This document shows positions 30,218-40,166 of a stretch of DNA of 58,308 nt, piece by piece. The notes under the pieces are model-generated. The model was not told the origin of the DNA. It ran no database searches and saw nothing but the letters and a program-made list of their open reading frames with translations. Both the position numbers and the translations under genes were made by a program. The DNA comes from Acrasis kona (Eukaryota > Heterolobosea > Eutetramitea > Acrasida > Acrasidae), in assembly GCA_026419775.2 (NCBI GenBank), contig JAOPGA020000969.1:1-58308 (forward strand), given 5' to 3'. Within the stretch, counting starts at the first letter, position 1. Each line of letters begins with the position of its first letter.

Positions 30218-31384
30218 ATGTCAGCGGAGGAGTGCTGTGTAACTAAAGATGCAACAACCACTATACAATGCAACAACATCTCACTGGACGAGATCAATCA
30301 TAAAGTCAAGTCAGAGTTCCTTGCATCAGTCAATACAAACACTGGAGTCAGCCTCGGTGAGCTCAGTAAGAAGCACAAGATTCTATTCCTGTTCTTAAGA
30401 CACACTGGATGCCCATACTGTAAGGAAGCAGTTCAGGATATTTGCGACAATTATCACACACTGCTCCAATTTAACACAATACCGGTACTGTGCCATCTGG
30501 AACCAGAGGCAGACTTTGCAAAGTTTTTACACGAAGACTTTACGGACCCAATCATCCCAAACCTGTTGAGAGTGCATGACAAGGACGACTATCTTGCAAA
30601 CACGTTTGAAGTTATTTCAGAACTAAACAAACGTAAACTCCCAGGAGTACTCATGAGAGCTGCCTACTTGTACGCCACTAAAGGGTACAAAATCAAACAA
30701 CTCAATGAATTGTTTGCCCCAACAGCAGAGGGAATTACTCGCACGCGCGTCCCTGCTCTTTTTATTCTAGAAAACGAACGCATTGTCTATCAATTTAGAC
30801 ATTCTGCGTTCAGCACAAGGCCAGACTATCTAGATTTAATGATTGACCCCGAGCGAAAGGGTGTCGCTTCCGAACCCACAGCCGCAGAGTTCGGGGCTCT
30901 TAAGAGTGACAACATTTATGTCGGAAAGAGAGCTGCGGCCGAACCAAAGCCAAGAGTCGCCAACTCTGGTTGCATGAGCCCAAACTCTAGAGAGAAGGAG
31001 GTTGCCAACAAGGACGAATGTGCCGCTATTAGTGAATTTTTGTCCGACAGTAGGAACAGAAGGTACTTTAAATTGTATTCCGCCAAAGAATATTCATCAG
31101 AGCATGTTTTGTTTTGGGAGAGTGTTAACATCACTTACAGAAAAAACCCAACTGCTAAAAATGCACAAAACATTATTGACTCTTACTTTGATCCTCAAAG
31201 TCCACTAGGAATTAATACAACAGAAGCCTTAAAGAAAAGAGTAAGGTCTAGATTCGAGGAAGAAGGTCCACAAAAAGACTTGTTTGATGAAATTTTGAGT
31301 GATGTTGAATCTTGCGTTTTGTCGGATACAATGTCTCGTTTTGAAACTTCTCCATTATATGCTAAACTTCAATCCAAAAAGTAA
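30218..31384 (+). CDS. Thioredoxin-like/RGS domain fusion protein
   Basis: A single exon of 388 residues. Residues 35-215 form a thioredoxin-fold domain of the peroxiredoxin-like (AhpC/TSA, PRXL2) type: KILFLFLRHTGCPYCKEAV with a C65-P-Y-C68 redox motif, then a cis-Pro-type TRVPALFILENERIVYQF. After a linker (220-265) comes an RGS domain (about 270-385): YFKLYSAKEYSSEHVLFWES, AQNIIDSYFDPQSPLGI, KDLFDEILSDVE and FETSPLYAKL, all at RGS-typical spacing. RGS domains accelerate GTP hydrolysis by G-alpha subunits. The combination suggests redox-controlled G-protein signalling (inference). No signal peptide or TM, so cytosolic. A fusion by assembly error is unlikely because the frame is continuous. 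Confidence 0.85.
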   Translation: MSAEECCVTKDATTTIQCNNISLDEINHKVKSEFLASVNTNTGVSLGELSKKHKILFLFLRHTGCPYCKEAVQDICDNYHTLLQFNTIPVLCHLEPEADFAKFLHEDFTDPIIPNLLRVHDKDDYLANTFEVISELNKRKLPGVLMRAAYLYATKGYKIKQLNELFAPTAEGITRTRVPALFILENERIVYQFRHSAFSTRPDYLDLMIDPERKGVASEPTAAEFGALKSDNIYVGKRAAAEPKPRVANSGCMSPNSREKEVANKDECAAISEFLSDSRNRRYFKLYSAKEYSSEHVLFWESVNITYRKNPTAKNAQNIIDSYFDPQSPLGINTTEALKKRVRSRFEEEGPQKDLFDEILSDVESCVLSDTMSRFETSPLYAKLQSKK

Positions 31385-31523
31385 ATCCTTAAGTGAGATA
31401 TTGGGAACCTCAATGAAGGAGATATGATGTGCTGTCAATAAATAGAGTTGTTGATTTCCATGTTGATTTTTTGTTGATGTTTAACCGCTTCCATTTACAA
31501 AAAGCAAGTAAGCTGAGTACGGA

Positions 31524-33498
31524 ATGTCAAACAGAGAGAGGGGACGATCAAGAATCTCAGTTAGCGCCTTTAAGGGCAACAGGGATAGAGAACAGCAAAA
31601 AGAATATTTGGATAAACATCTCCCAAAAGTAAAACGCTCTTTGTTTTAGTGCTCTAATAGCAGATTCAAAATGATGTGTTATCAAAACGAGACGTTAACG
31701 TTCAAAATAAATTATCACCAGCTGTCAAAGATTTGCTCGATAGGAGAAAACAAATGTAATTTATTGTTAACATTTTATTCATACAAGTAGGTTAAATAAA
31801 CTATGGGAGGATATAGATGCTAATTGGCTTCACAGAGAAGCATTTACACACTCCTACTTTCGAGAAAACTCTCACAGTAACTACGATGAGATTTCCAAAG
31901 AGACCATGAGAGTTTTTGAAATAAGGTGGTTAGATCTGCGCATAGTTGGACTTATAGAACAGAGGGAAACATGCTTGAAACAAATCTCCGAAATGAGCAC
32001 AACTTCTCTAAGAAGAGCAAATTCAAGAGGAAATACTCGAGATGGAATATCTGCGTTATCCATTAATTCAGATCTAAATCACAACAGCTACGGTAATTTT
32101 GAATCCGCCGCTTTTCGAAAGCTGTTGACTGAACAATTACAAATTTACAGAACATTAACTTTATATGTAACAGAATATATTTTGACTTGGAAATCTAAAC
32201 AAGTTGACAAACCAATATACAACTGGAGAGGCATTGACTATCTTTATAAAATGGCAACAGACTTCAACCTAATCGCTGATAAAAACAAAAAGTTTATCAC
32301 ATTTTTGGAACAGAAGGGATTGGAGTCATCTGCTCTAGTCATTCCGAAAAATCCTCACTTGTATCATCAATATTATCAAAAACTAAACAAGAAGAGAGGA
32401 GGAAGCAGTCTGTCTCAAAATAACGATGATGATGACGATAGACATAGCACAGGAAGTGATGACTCCTTCCTACAAAATGACGAAGACAACGATATGTACC
32501 TACAAGAAGGGCTAAATCCCTCGTCAGGAAGGACATCACAATTGGTCAATTTCAGTCCTATTCCAGATGAAGATGAGAACGAAATTTCTGATTCCTTAAA
32601 AGAAGAGAACCACGATGAACAAAACGACGTGTCCCGCCCTCACACAGGAAGATTTGGAAAAGTGACCAAGTTCTCGACAGTTGTGGATGTAAAAACATAT
32701 GCAGAAGAGGAGAATAGCAACAACAACATCGGTAACTTTTTCATGACGGAAACGAAAATAAATAGTGCTGCTGGTTCACTGAGAAATGGGGTTAGAAAAC
32801 CTAGTACTCATTCAATTCAAGATCAAAACATATTAGAGGACATACAGCTACAGATGAGCTTGCCACCTCTTCTGGTACATCAACACTATAACGACCGATC
32901 CCGTAGACACAAAAAATACAGCGAACCTCTTGTTACCATCAGGCACGAAGATTTATTGGAGCAACTGGAACAAGAAAACCCTCACATGACATACAAAGGG
33001 AAACCACTTAACAATAAAAGTAAGGATCTGTTAAGTGGTAAAGCCGTCGAGGCTCAACAGTCGCGTAATAATTTTGTTGCTCAAACTCAATCCCTGGAGG
33101 ACACTTTACGGTCCCTTGATGAACAAAGTAAACTCCACAAGGTGAACTTACGTTCCACCAAAAAGGGACTTGAGAAAAGAGAGGCTGCCATGAAACGTGA
33201 TGGCGGTTTAGATGGGTCTAGATCTAACACAGAACCTATGGGTTATTCTAATCCTAAAGACGAACATACCGTGATGGTCAATAGCAAACTGAGTGATGTA
33301 ATATCAACAACAAGAAATGTTAGGAGTCAACCAAATACATTTTACAATGGATCGGGTAATCTTGAGGTAGAAGAAAAGGATGACCTGGAGTTCCACACAC
33401 CAAATTTGTCGCAGGATATTGAGAGACTAAAAAGAGCCCAAATAACAATCATGGAGCACCTTAAACTGCAAGAGCAACTAAAATTAAACCAATTGTAG
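31524..33498 (+). CDS. Hypothetical coiled-coil protein, 634 aa
   Basis: Three exons (31524-31628, 31664-31755, 31791-33498) with two 35-nt introns give 634 residues from MSNRERGRSRISVS. The N-terminal 200 residues are helical (QNKLSPAVKDLLDRRKQM; LNKLWEDIDANWLHREAFTH). A conserved-looking block near 180-250 reads LTLYVTEYILTWKSKQ, then IYNWRGIDYLYKMATDFNLI. I associate YNWRGxxYLxKM-type blocks with axonemal/ciliary coiled-coil proteins but cannot name the family. The rest is disordered, Asp/Ser-rich, with a C-terminal coiled coil (RLKRAQITIMEHLKLQEQLK). AATAAA follows the stop within 10 nt. A ciliary role is a guess. Confidence 0.75.
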
Positions 33499-33638
33499 AG
33501 CCAATAAATAACAAGTCAAGTTTATTGTTTTTTGAGTTGCTTTACGTTCTGGTCTGTTCCTTCCTTTTATGACAGTTGTCGTTTTCATTCATTTAACAAA
33601 AGACGAACAAGTAATGTTACAATGATTATTTAATAATA

Positions 33639-34392
33639 TTAAAGTGTGAATACATTTCCAATAGGTGGGAGGTTGTTGTAAATTTCAGCGTCAAGGTTTG
33701 GATAATCGTCGAAAAATGATCCATCATCCGAACTAAAATCATCTTCTGTATGTATTGGTGGAGACGAAACTTCTTCTGTCTTTGGTTCTTGAATTTTTGT
33801 CTCAACGTCTTCAGTTTCAACATTTTTAACTACTTCTTCTTGTTCTTTATCTTCTTCCTCTACTTCCTCTTGGCTATAGCTTTCTCTCTTTGGGTGTTTG
33901 TAGTAGTGATGGTCACGATCGTCCTCTTCATCTTCATATTGATGGTAGTCACTATCGTCCTCGTCAAGTACTGTTGGGGATGACCTTGCCCTTTTTCTTG
34001 ATATATTATTTTTTGAGCGTCCTGATGGGCTTGGTTCAGTTTTTTTTGGTCTGGCACGTCTATATACAACTTTTAGGCGACGTGGATCAACAGTAATGCC
34101 TGCTTCGGACAGAACTTCAAAAAACTCCTTTGCTGCTGCCTCAGCATCAGGTGCCAACTTTGCGTAAATGTCTCGAGCATGTTCCTTTATAAAGTTTCTG
34201 TGGTGAGGATGCTCGTGATGAATAGCTTCGACTAAAGAATAGTCATCCTTTGGTGGTTTAGTTAATGTTTTCGTTATAAAGTCTACCTACTTGTGATAGG
34301 ATTTCTTTTTCTCCAAAAGTCCTTCTAGTTGGACAAACAGTATGGTTACATTTCCTTTTTGCCAAAAAGTGCTCTGGGCAGGCGTTCCTCAT
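33639..34392 (-). CDS. Hypothetical basic/acidic nuclear-type protein, 236 aa
   Basis: Exons 34392-34291 and 34247-33639 with a 43-nt intron give 236 residues. The N-terminal exon contains a Cys/His cluster (MRNACPEHFLAKRKCNHTVC) that may bind zinc, followed by PTRRTFGEKEILSQ. After the splice come DDYSLVEAIHHEHPHHRN and an Ala/Glu-rich helix (AKLAPDAEAAAKEFFEVLSE), then a basic patch with NLS-like sequence (VVYRRARPKKTEPS; SRKRARSSPT) and a long Glu/Asp-rich tail ending NLPPIGNVFTL. Overall it looks like a small chromatin- or RNA-associated protein. The family is not recognised. Splicing through GTAGGT joins the frames exactly. Confidence 0.6.
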
Positions 34393-34813
34393 CTTTGTTG
34401 TGTTTTTGTTTGAAAGGTGTCATGTTTGTTTGTAACGTAAATGGTGAAACTAAAAATAGCGATCCGGACTTCTAAAATAACTTCACAATAATTATTACGC
34501 TTTCGGTGTTCGTCAACAAAATAGATTCTCAAAGGTATTTATTAATCGATATGCTCCGATTAAATTTACCCACCTAATGTCTTCAATCTTGCTGACATTA
34601 ATGTCAGAGAGTAAGTAGTTTATCGACTAAATCCAATGATGATATTCACCCGCTTCTTCTAATATTCAGTGAAAATACTATCGCACAGCATGATGTACAT
34701 TATATGTTCATAGGAGATTCTAGTAATAGAAATGTAGATGCTAGTATAAAAGTAGAAGAAGATTGATTATAGGATTGTTCAAAATTTGTATGTATTTTTA
34801 TTATTGGCTACAT
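34393..34813. other. Intergenic, no gene seen
   Basis: About 420 nt between two minus-strand genes. It should contain the promoter of the 33639-34392 gene and the 3' end of the propeller-like gene. No coding or RNA feature could be supported. Confidence 0.5.
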
Positions 34814-36052
34814 TTATACAAAGATCATTATAATTGCAACTGCGATGAAGCCAAAGCTTGCATATAATTTGGGAGATGAACTGCGTGGAGGTTCCACTGG
34901 AGGTGCAGTTGTGGTTGTAGTTGTGGATGTTGTAGTAGGTACTGAGGACAATGTAGTAGTTGGCGGTATTGTAGTTGAAGTAGACGGTGTTGATCCTGAA
35001 GGTAATGTTGTAACTGGTGCAATTGAAGTGGTTGGTGTTGACCCTGAAGGTGATACCGTAGTTGTTGGTGCGACAGTTGTTTGTCCTGATCCTTGATTGA
35101 GCAAAACTGAGTTAACAGTAAAATCATCACCAACATAATAGGCATAATTGTTTGCTACAGCAAATCCAAATGCACCATAAGGCCCACGAATATTAGTTCC
35201 AGATGAAGTCTTTGGTAAAGTTGTTGCTCCAGATGGAGTAAGAACCACTTTGAAAGGGCAAGCATCTCCACCAGTAAAGCCATATCCTTGAGGGCATTGA
35301 AGAGCATTTACATTATTTGGGTTTGAGTTGTCAACCATGAACTCAATTACATTGTAAGAGTTTGGGTTGAATGCACTATCAGTAGCAGCTTGTACAAATT
35401 GACCGTTTGATGGTCTGAAGGTTAGTAGTGATGTTCCCGAAGCCCCAATCAAAGCATCGTTTGCTGCAAGATAGGTGGTGGAAAGCCCTGAACCGGTTGC
35501 GACAGTTGCAAAGGAGCTAGAACCAATGGTTGTTCTATCATATGCGTTAATTGCACCAGAAAAGGCTTGAGCATAGATAAGGTTTCCGTTAGGTTCAATC
35601 AAAAGGTCGTTAAAAGAACCAAAGTTGTTTTGCCTGAGAACATTCCCTGAGTTTGTTAATGAAATTCTTATTAGCTGTGTGCCGACATTGACATAGACAT
35701 AGTTTGCGTCAATTGCCATACTTGTTGTTAGACCTCCAAGGGCTAGAACTTGCGTCAAGCTAGCGGTATTTAGATTGAGTTGATAGAGGTTGTTGTTGCT
35801 TGCTGCAACATACATGTTATTGTTGGCGTCAACAACGAATTTGTTAAACTTGAGAATGGATTGTGCAGCTGCTGTATCTGATATTGTTTGTGAACTTCCC
35901 AAAGGACTGGCATCACTCAATCTGAATCTCGATATGACATTACTACTTATATTGAAAATAGTTGTACCATCGGAATAGATGAATGGGGATGTAGTTTGTG
36001 CTAGTGTGTATGCTGCTAATAATGCGATGACGAATGTGACTCTTTGTATCAT
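34814..36052 (-). CDS. Propeller-like surface protein with Thr-rich stalk and GPI signal
   Basis: A single exon of 412 residues. The signal peptide is MIQRVTFVIALLAAYTLAQ. Residues 20-300 are short beta repeats of propeller style (NNMYVAASNNNLYQLNLNTA; AIDANYVYVNVGTQLIRISL; NGNLIYAQAFSGAINAYD). A Ser/Thr/Pro mucin-like stalk follows (about 310-385; STTTTTTAPPVEPP) in which a unit of about 18-20 residues repeats twice (TTLPSGSTPSTS-like). The C-terminus is a hydrophobic segment ending at the last residue (LYASFGFIAVAIIMIFV), typical of a GPI-attachment signal. The start is the ATG at 36052; the upstream in-frame extension lacks an ATG. A TATA box sits about 40 nt before the ATG. Related in style to 13781-15994 and 40167-41276. 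Confidence 0.8.
   Translation of the reverse strand: MIQRVTFVIALLAAYTLAQTTSPFIYSDGTTIFNISSNVISRFRLSDASPLGSSQTISDTAAAQSILKFNKFVVDANNNMYVAASNNNLYQLNLNTASLTQVLALGGLTTSMAIDANYVYVNVGTQLIRISLTNSGNVLRQNNFGSFNDLLIEPNGNLIYAQAFSGAINAYDRTTIGSSSFATVATGSGLSTTYLAANDALIGASGTSLLTFRPSNGQFVQAATDSAFNPNSYNVIEFMVDNSNPNNVNALQCPQGYGFTGGDACPFKVVLTPSGATTLPKTSSGTNIRGPYGAFGFAVANNYAYYVGDDFTVNSVLLNQGSGQTTVAPTTTVSPSGSTPTTSIAPVTTLPSGSTPSTSTTIPPTTTLSSVPTTTSTTTTTTAPPVEPPRSSSPKLYASFGFIAVAIIMIFV
34968..35080. repeat. Imperfect tandem repeat (mucin-like stalk)
   Basis: Two copies of a unit of about 54 nt (GTTGATCCTGAAGGTAATGT / GTTGACCCTGAAGGTGATAC plus flanks), which encode the repeated Ser/Thr/Pro segment of the surface protein on the minus strand. 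Confidence 0.55.
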
Positions 36053-36090
36053 TTTTTTCTGTTTGTATGGAATGAAACTGATTCCATCTC

Positions 36091-36098
36091 TATTTATA
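36091..36098 (-). promoter_or_regulatory. TATA-like box for 34814-36052 gene
   Basis: TATAAATA on the minus strand, 39-46 nt upstream of the start codon, flanked by G residues (GGGTATAAATAGAG). A good match to a canonical TATA box at a plausible distance. Confidence 0.45.
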
Positions 36099-36109
36099 CC
36101 CTCCAAACT

Positions 36110-37316
36110 ACAGAAAAGAGGAATAAAAAAAGAAATCTTTAATTGTAGATGCTAAAAATATTATGTGTTCTCTAAATTGAATTTCTTTATCTATTAAAGG
36201 AGATTAATCTTATATATTACAAAGACTCTTCATTATTGTCCATAACTACTTCAATTTTCTTACTAAGATTAAGTATCGGAATGTAGCAAAGCTGTTGAGC
36301 TAGAGTCCTCTCATATTTTTAATATATGGCAGTTGAATAAGGGAGATCGCAACAATCATTGTCATAAGGGGGAGGGTTCGTTGATTTTCATGAATATTAC
36401 TCACGAAGGACTTTTAGTGCCATCCCGTCTTCCGTTTGATATCTTGTTATCTTTTGAAGTGGCACTGTATTAATTCTTGAAGATGTCATATAGTGTTTGT
36501 ATGTCCTTCACACCTATACGCCAGATAATGAAATCTTCTTCATCCCATCCGACATGGTTTTATTTCAGTGTTTTGTCTTCTATTTTTTCTTTGTGTCTCT
36601 TTTATACCACTTTAATTCGGACTTTTAATGCTAGTAAGGAGCCCCACACACCAAAGTGATGATAGTAGTAATATCCCTTGTCTTGTAAATAGCTCTTGAA
36701 TCTTCACAATTATATCACACTATCAAAGCATTTGACGTTTGGCAATTATCAAGTAATAGCTCACCTGCCGATGATCCATGCAACTAGTAGTGAACAGACA
36801 GTGGCTAGTACTTTTATTCTAAGATATGAAGTTTTCATGCTATTCTTACACAACCTCTCAAATTCGAAGAGATGGGAAGAAGTTTGGACCGATAAACTCC
36901 TAATAACCAACGAACAATCTCCGATCTCAAAGCAATGCCACGTCATAATACTAGATAGTATCTTGATCCCGCAAAATTTGTAATCAACATGATGGCGGAG
37001 CACTTGAATCAAAAATAAGAGCCAGGAATAGCTGCATTGCATCTACAATGATACAGATAACACTAATAATAATACAATCTTCGGGATAGTACGCTATATT
37101 TGGCTCAAGGAACGTTTTAAATAGCCGGATGCAATATCCCATTACCATTAGGGTAAACTTTAGCTACCCTCATTGTAATATAATATTTTGCCGCTTGTTT
37201 GTAACTTGAAATACTTGCCAAAGATGGCTAGATTAATAATAGCTTTTTTCAGGTGTTAAAATAGGACCAACCGATCAATCTCATAACAAACATTTTAATA
37301 TAATTGAACACATCAC
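36110..37316. other. 1.2-kb intergenic region, no firm gene
   Basis: The longest gap in the window, between divergently transcribed secreted-protein genes. Short frames occur at 36483-36659 (58 codons, MSYSVCMSFTPIRQ..., one hydrophobic segment) and 36696-36983, but neither has features I can support. It probably holds two promoters. Confidence 0.4.
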
Positions 37317-39317
37317 ATGAATATCAATATACTACTTTATACATTTGGACTTATCAACGTACTACTGCTTAGACACATAGCATACGCAGCTGGATGCTCT
37401 AGCGGATGGACACAATTCAATGACGGCACAACAAACCTTTGCTACAGGTTCTTCACGAAGTCATCCACATGGTTCGATGCACAAAATTATTGCAGAGGAC
37501 AAGGTGGAAATTTAGCTACAATCCCATACGCGCAGATAAACACATGGATAGACAACTTAGTACCCAGCAACGCCGCTGAATTTTGGACTGGAGGTTACAA
37601 GCAAGGAGGTTCATTCAGATGGATCGACGACAGCACATACTCATTCACAAACTGGGATAGAAACCAACCAAACACATGGAACGGCGCTGACTATATTTCG
37701 TTCCTACATTCTGGCGCCTCGAAAGGAAAATGGAGAGCGATTAGCAATGCTTATTTGAAACCTTACCTGTGTCAAAGAATCACAAATCAGCCCGCTGGTT
37801 CAGATCCAACAGTGTGTACTTCACCAGCCAGATCCTTTGATGTATATACAGAACAGTCTAGCATCACTGCAGACACACGCGTATTTTTGGACAAGTGGAA
37901 TGCAAACTCCTCTACTCCAGTTCTCAATGCCGGTTATAATCCAGCTCCTTGCGGAAAAACAGCACTTTCAGCCTCATTCGACCGTGCATCGCTATCCATC
38001 TTTTTATTCAAGCAAAACTATTTCTTCAGTTCCTCATGGGAGTACTTTGAAATTAGTGTAAAAGTCATTGGAGAGACTCTCCCCGGATTCAATCTATACA
38101 TTACTTTTGCCGACGACAAGGATGTTAAGTTTTTCAGACAACCAATGAAGCCCGAGTGGACCAGCTCAAACTCCTTGGACTTCTCTCAATGGACGTTGAT
38201 TCGTATTCCATATTCTGCCATCGGACTCCCTGCTCAACCAACTTGGCTCAAGATCATCTTTATTGAACCCAGAGATCAAGGATACTCAATGAAATATCTA
38301 CAATTGTTGGTTGACAACGTTAGATTTGTCAGGTACACAACAGATGCTCCGATTCCGACAGATAGTCAGAAAGTGTCAGCGGCTGCTCTAGTTAACGCAC
38401 TTATACCCACATCATCATCTACCGGTGCAGTTGCATATACCGATATTGTTGAGGGATATTACCCAGGAAACCCACCACCAGGTAGTCTACAAGAACAACT
38501 CATGGACGTTCTTTTGACTCAAACCAAATTCAGAACAATCATGACGTTCTATATTAACACAGTGACCGCAGGTGCTGCGTTAAGAAAAGGCATCAAAGTA
38601 CACTCGGTGTTGTTAGTCAAACCTGGTGCTGCTGCAGAAAACAACAACATTTTATTCGACGCCATTAATGCATGGAATCAATTCCCATCTGTGTTCCTTG
38701 GCTTTTCTTGTGGAAATGAGTTAGGTAACCAATTCGGCCAATCAGACGACGTCTTGAACACAGTGAGAGAGTGCAAGAATAGATTAAGAGCAGCAGGTGT
38801 GACCGTACCAATTGGTAACAATGAGGTATCGTACGTTTTGTGTGGCTACACATATGATTGTTCGAAACCATGGACGGATATGGCCAACATAGTAGACTTC
38901 TTTGGATCAACTACATATCCCTATTGGATGAATACATACAATCAAGGATCAGATGATTGCATCACAGTCGACCAAGCACCTGATGTTGTACTTACAAAAC
39001 ACAGACAACTTCAAGCAGCCTATCCAAACATTCCTATTTTGACAGCAGAGAGTGGATGGCCATCGGCACCTGCAGGACAGACATATTACAACCCACCAAA
39101 TGTGTACTCTGGATCACAATGTGCTGTTTGTAATGATGCTAATCAGAAGAAATATGCACAAAAGACGATAGATATATACAGATCTGCACGCCTGCCAATC
39201 ATATCGTTCTCATCCTTTAGAGAACCATGGAAGGGAACAGGTAATACGAATCCAGAGCCATGGTGGGGAATGTGTTTAGGAAGTGCGCCATATACATGCA
39301 TCAATACTCCCAACTAA
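37317..39317 (+). CDS. Secreted C-type lectin / GH17 beta-1,3-glucanase fusion
   Basis: A single exon of 666 residues. A signal peptide (MNINILLYTFGLINVLLLRH...AYA) is followed by a C-type lectin domain at about 28-155 (CSSGWTQFNDGTTNLCYRFF; AQNYCRGQGGNLATIP; NWDRNQPNTWNG; LCQR). Residues 165-345 form a jelly-roll carbohydrate-binding-like domain ending LQLLVDNVRFVRY. Residues 355-660 resemble glycoside hydrolase family 17: VLLTQTKFRTIMTF, the acid/base motif in FSCGNELGNQF, FFGSTTYPYW and the nucleophile motif ILTAESGWPSAP. GH17 enzymes cleave beta-1,3-glucans of plant, fungal or own walls. Likely roles are digesting food-microbe walls or remodelling a cyst or spore wall (inference). Cys pairs suggest extracellular folding. 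AATAAA follows the stop. Confidence 0.82.
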   Translation: MNINILLYTFGLINVLLLRHIAYAAGCSSGWTQFNDGTTNLCYRFFTKSSTWFDAQNYCRGQGGNLATIPYAQINTWIDNLVPSNAAEFWTGGYKQGGSFRWIDDSTYSFTNWDRNQPNTWNGADYISFLHSGASKGKWRAISNAYLKPYLCQRITNQPAGSDPTVCTSPARSFDVYTEQSSITADTRVFLDKWNANSSTPVLNAGYNPAPCGKTALSASFDRASLSIFLFKQNYFFSSSWEYFEISVKVIGETLPGFNLYITFADDKDVKFFRQPMKPEWTSSNSLDFSQWTLIRIPYSAIGLPAQPTWLKIIFIEPRDQGYSMKYLQLLVDNVRFVRYTTDAPIPTDSQKVSAAALVNALIPTSSSTGAVAYTDIVEGYYPGNPPPGSLQEQLMDVLLTQTKFRTIMTFYINTVTAGAALRKGIKVHSVLLVKPGAAAENNNILFDAINAWNQFPSVFLGFSCGNELGNQFGQSDDVLNTVRECKNRLRAAGVTVPIGNNEVSYVLCGYTYDCSKPWTDMANIVDFFGSTTYPYWMNTYNQGSDDCITVDQAPDVVLTKHRQLQAAYPNIPILTAESGWPSAPAGQTYYNPPNVYSGSQCAVCNDANQKKYAQKTIDIYRSARLPIISFSSFREPWKGTGNTNPEPWWGMCLGSAPYTCINTPN

Positions 39318-40166
39318 ATTGTTTTGTTAATAAAATTATTTCGAATACATTTCTGATAAATCTAAATGTTTGTGTACTCCTCTTTAACCGAATAATACTA
39401 TGGATATTCTTGTGGTTATTTTGTTGTGGAGGCGATACTTTGAAATGTAATGTAAAGGCCAATCCTTTCTTTTCAACCCTGAGTGCTCAGTTGACGAAAA
39501 AGATTGTAAAGCATTTCAAGAGCGGTTTTGCGTGGTTCGTAGAGGATTGCGAGGCTGCAATTCCAATACTTCTCACTAATAGTACAACAACAATGTAATT
39601 AAGATGGAATTGCTCATAAATTGACACAACATTTTTCGAATCACTCAATCATTTATTACTTTTAAACCTCAGAAAAGTTAAAACCAAATGTATGGATAAA
39701 TCCATAAAAAAATTCTTAATGCTATTTGATAAGAATTTCAACGAAGAAAAAAAATGCATAGTAAGTCGATGCATTTGTTAACAACTAAAGAGGTTGTTTT
39801 ACAAACTAATCAAAACAGTGACCGTTAATTCCTCAATAATCAAAGACGTGACTAAAAAAGCAAGATTAGAGCCATAAAGATATTGATCATTGGGTGAAGC
39901 ACTTTGGCAATAACGGTCGAGTCACCAAAGAAATGTTAATAATCAAACTCCAGGATACTACATAAATAGTATTATGTCTCGTTCAGCCACTCACAAATGT
40001 TTGACCTATTTTTTGTTTATACTCCGCGGATGTACCTTATGAATCAATAATGGACTCCGGATACTAAATAGATATCTTACGGGTCTAAAATAGTGTGAAC
40101 GTTACCAGTTTCACAACAAATTCAACAAACTTGCAACAGCAATTTTATTTCACAAACACAAAATAC
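39318..40166. other. Intergenic, no gene seen
   Basis: About 850 nt of AT-rich sequence between two plus-strand secreted-protein genes. A plus-strand open frame overlapping the glucanase end (to 39598) lacks an independent ATG and features. No other feature is supportable. Confidence 0.45.

Noticed and set aside
34968-35080. CRISPR-like or regulatory direct repeat
   Set aside because: The two units are within the coding sequence of a Ser/Thr-rich stalk and differ at codon level; an ordinary coding repeat.
36483-36983. Two short plus-strand frames in the longest intergenic gap
   Set aside because: Under 100 codons, no domain, no splice-consistent extension, and no promoter or polyadenylation context that sets them apart from chance.
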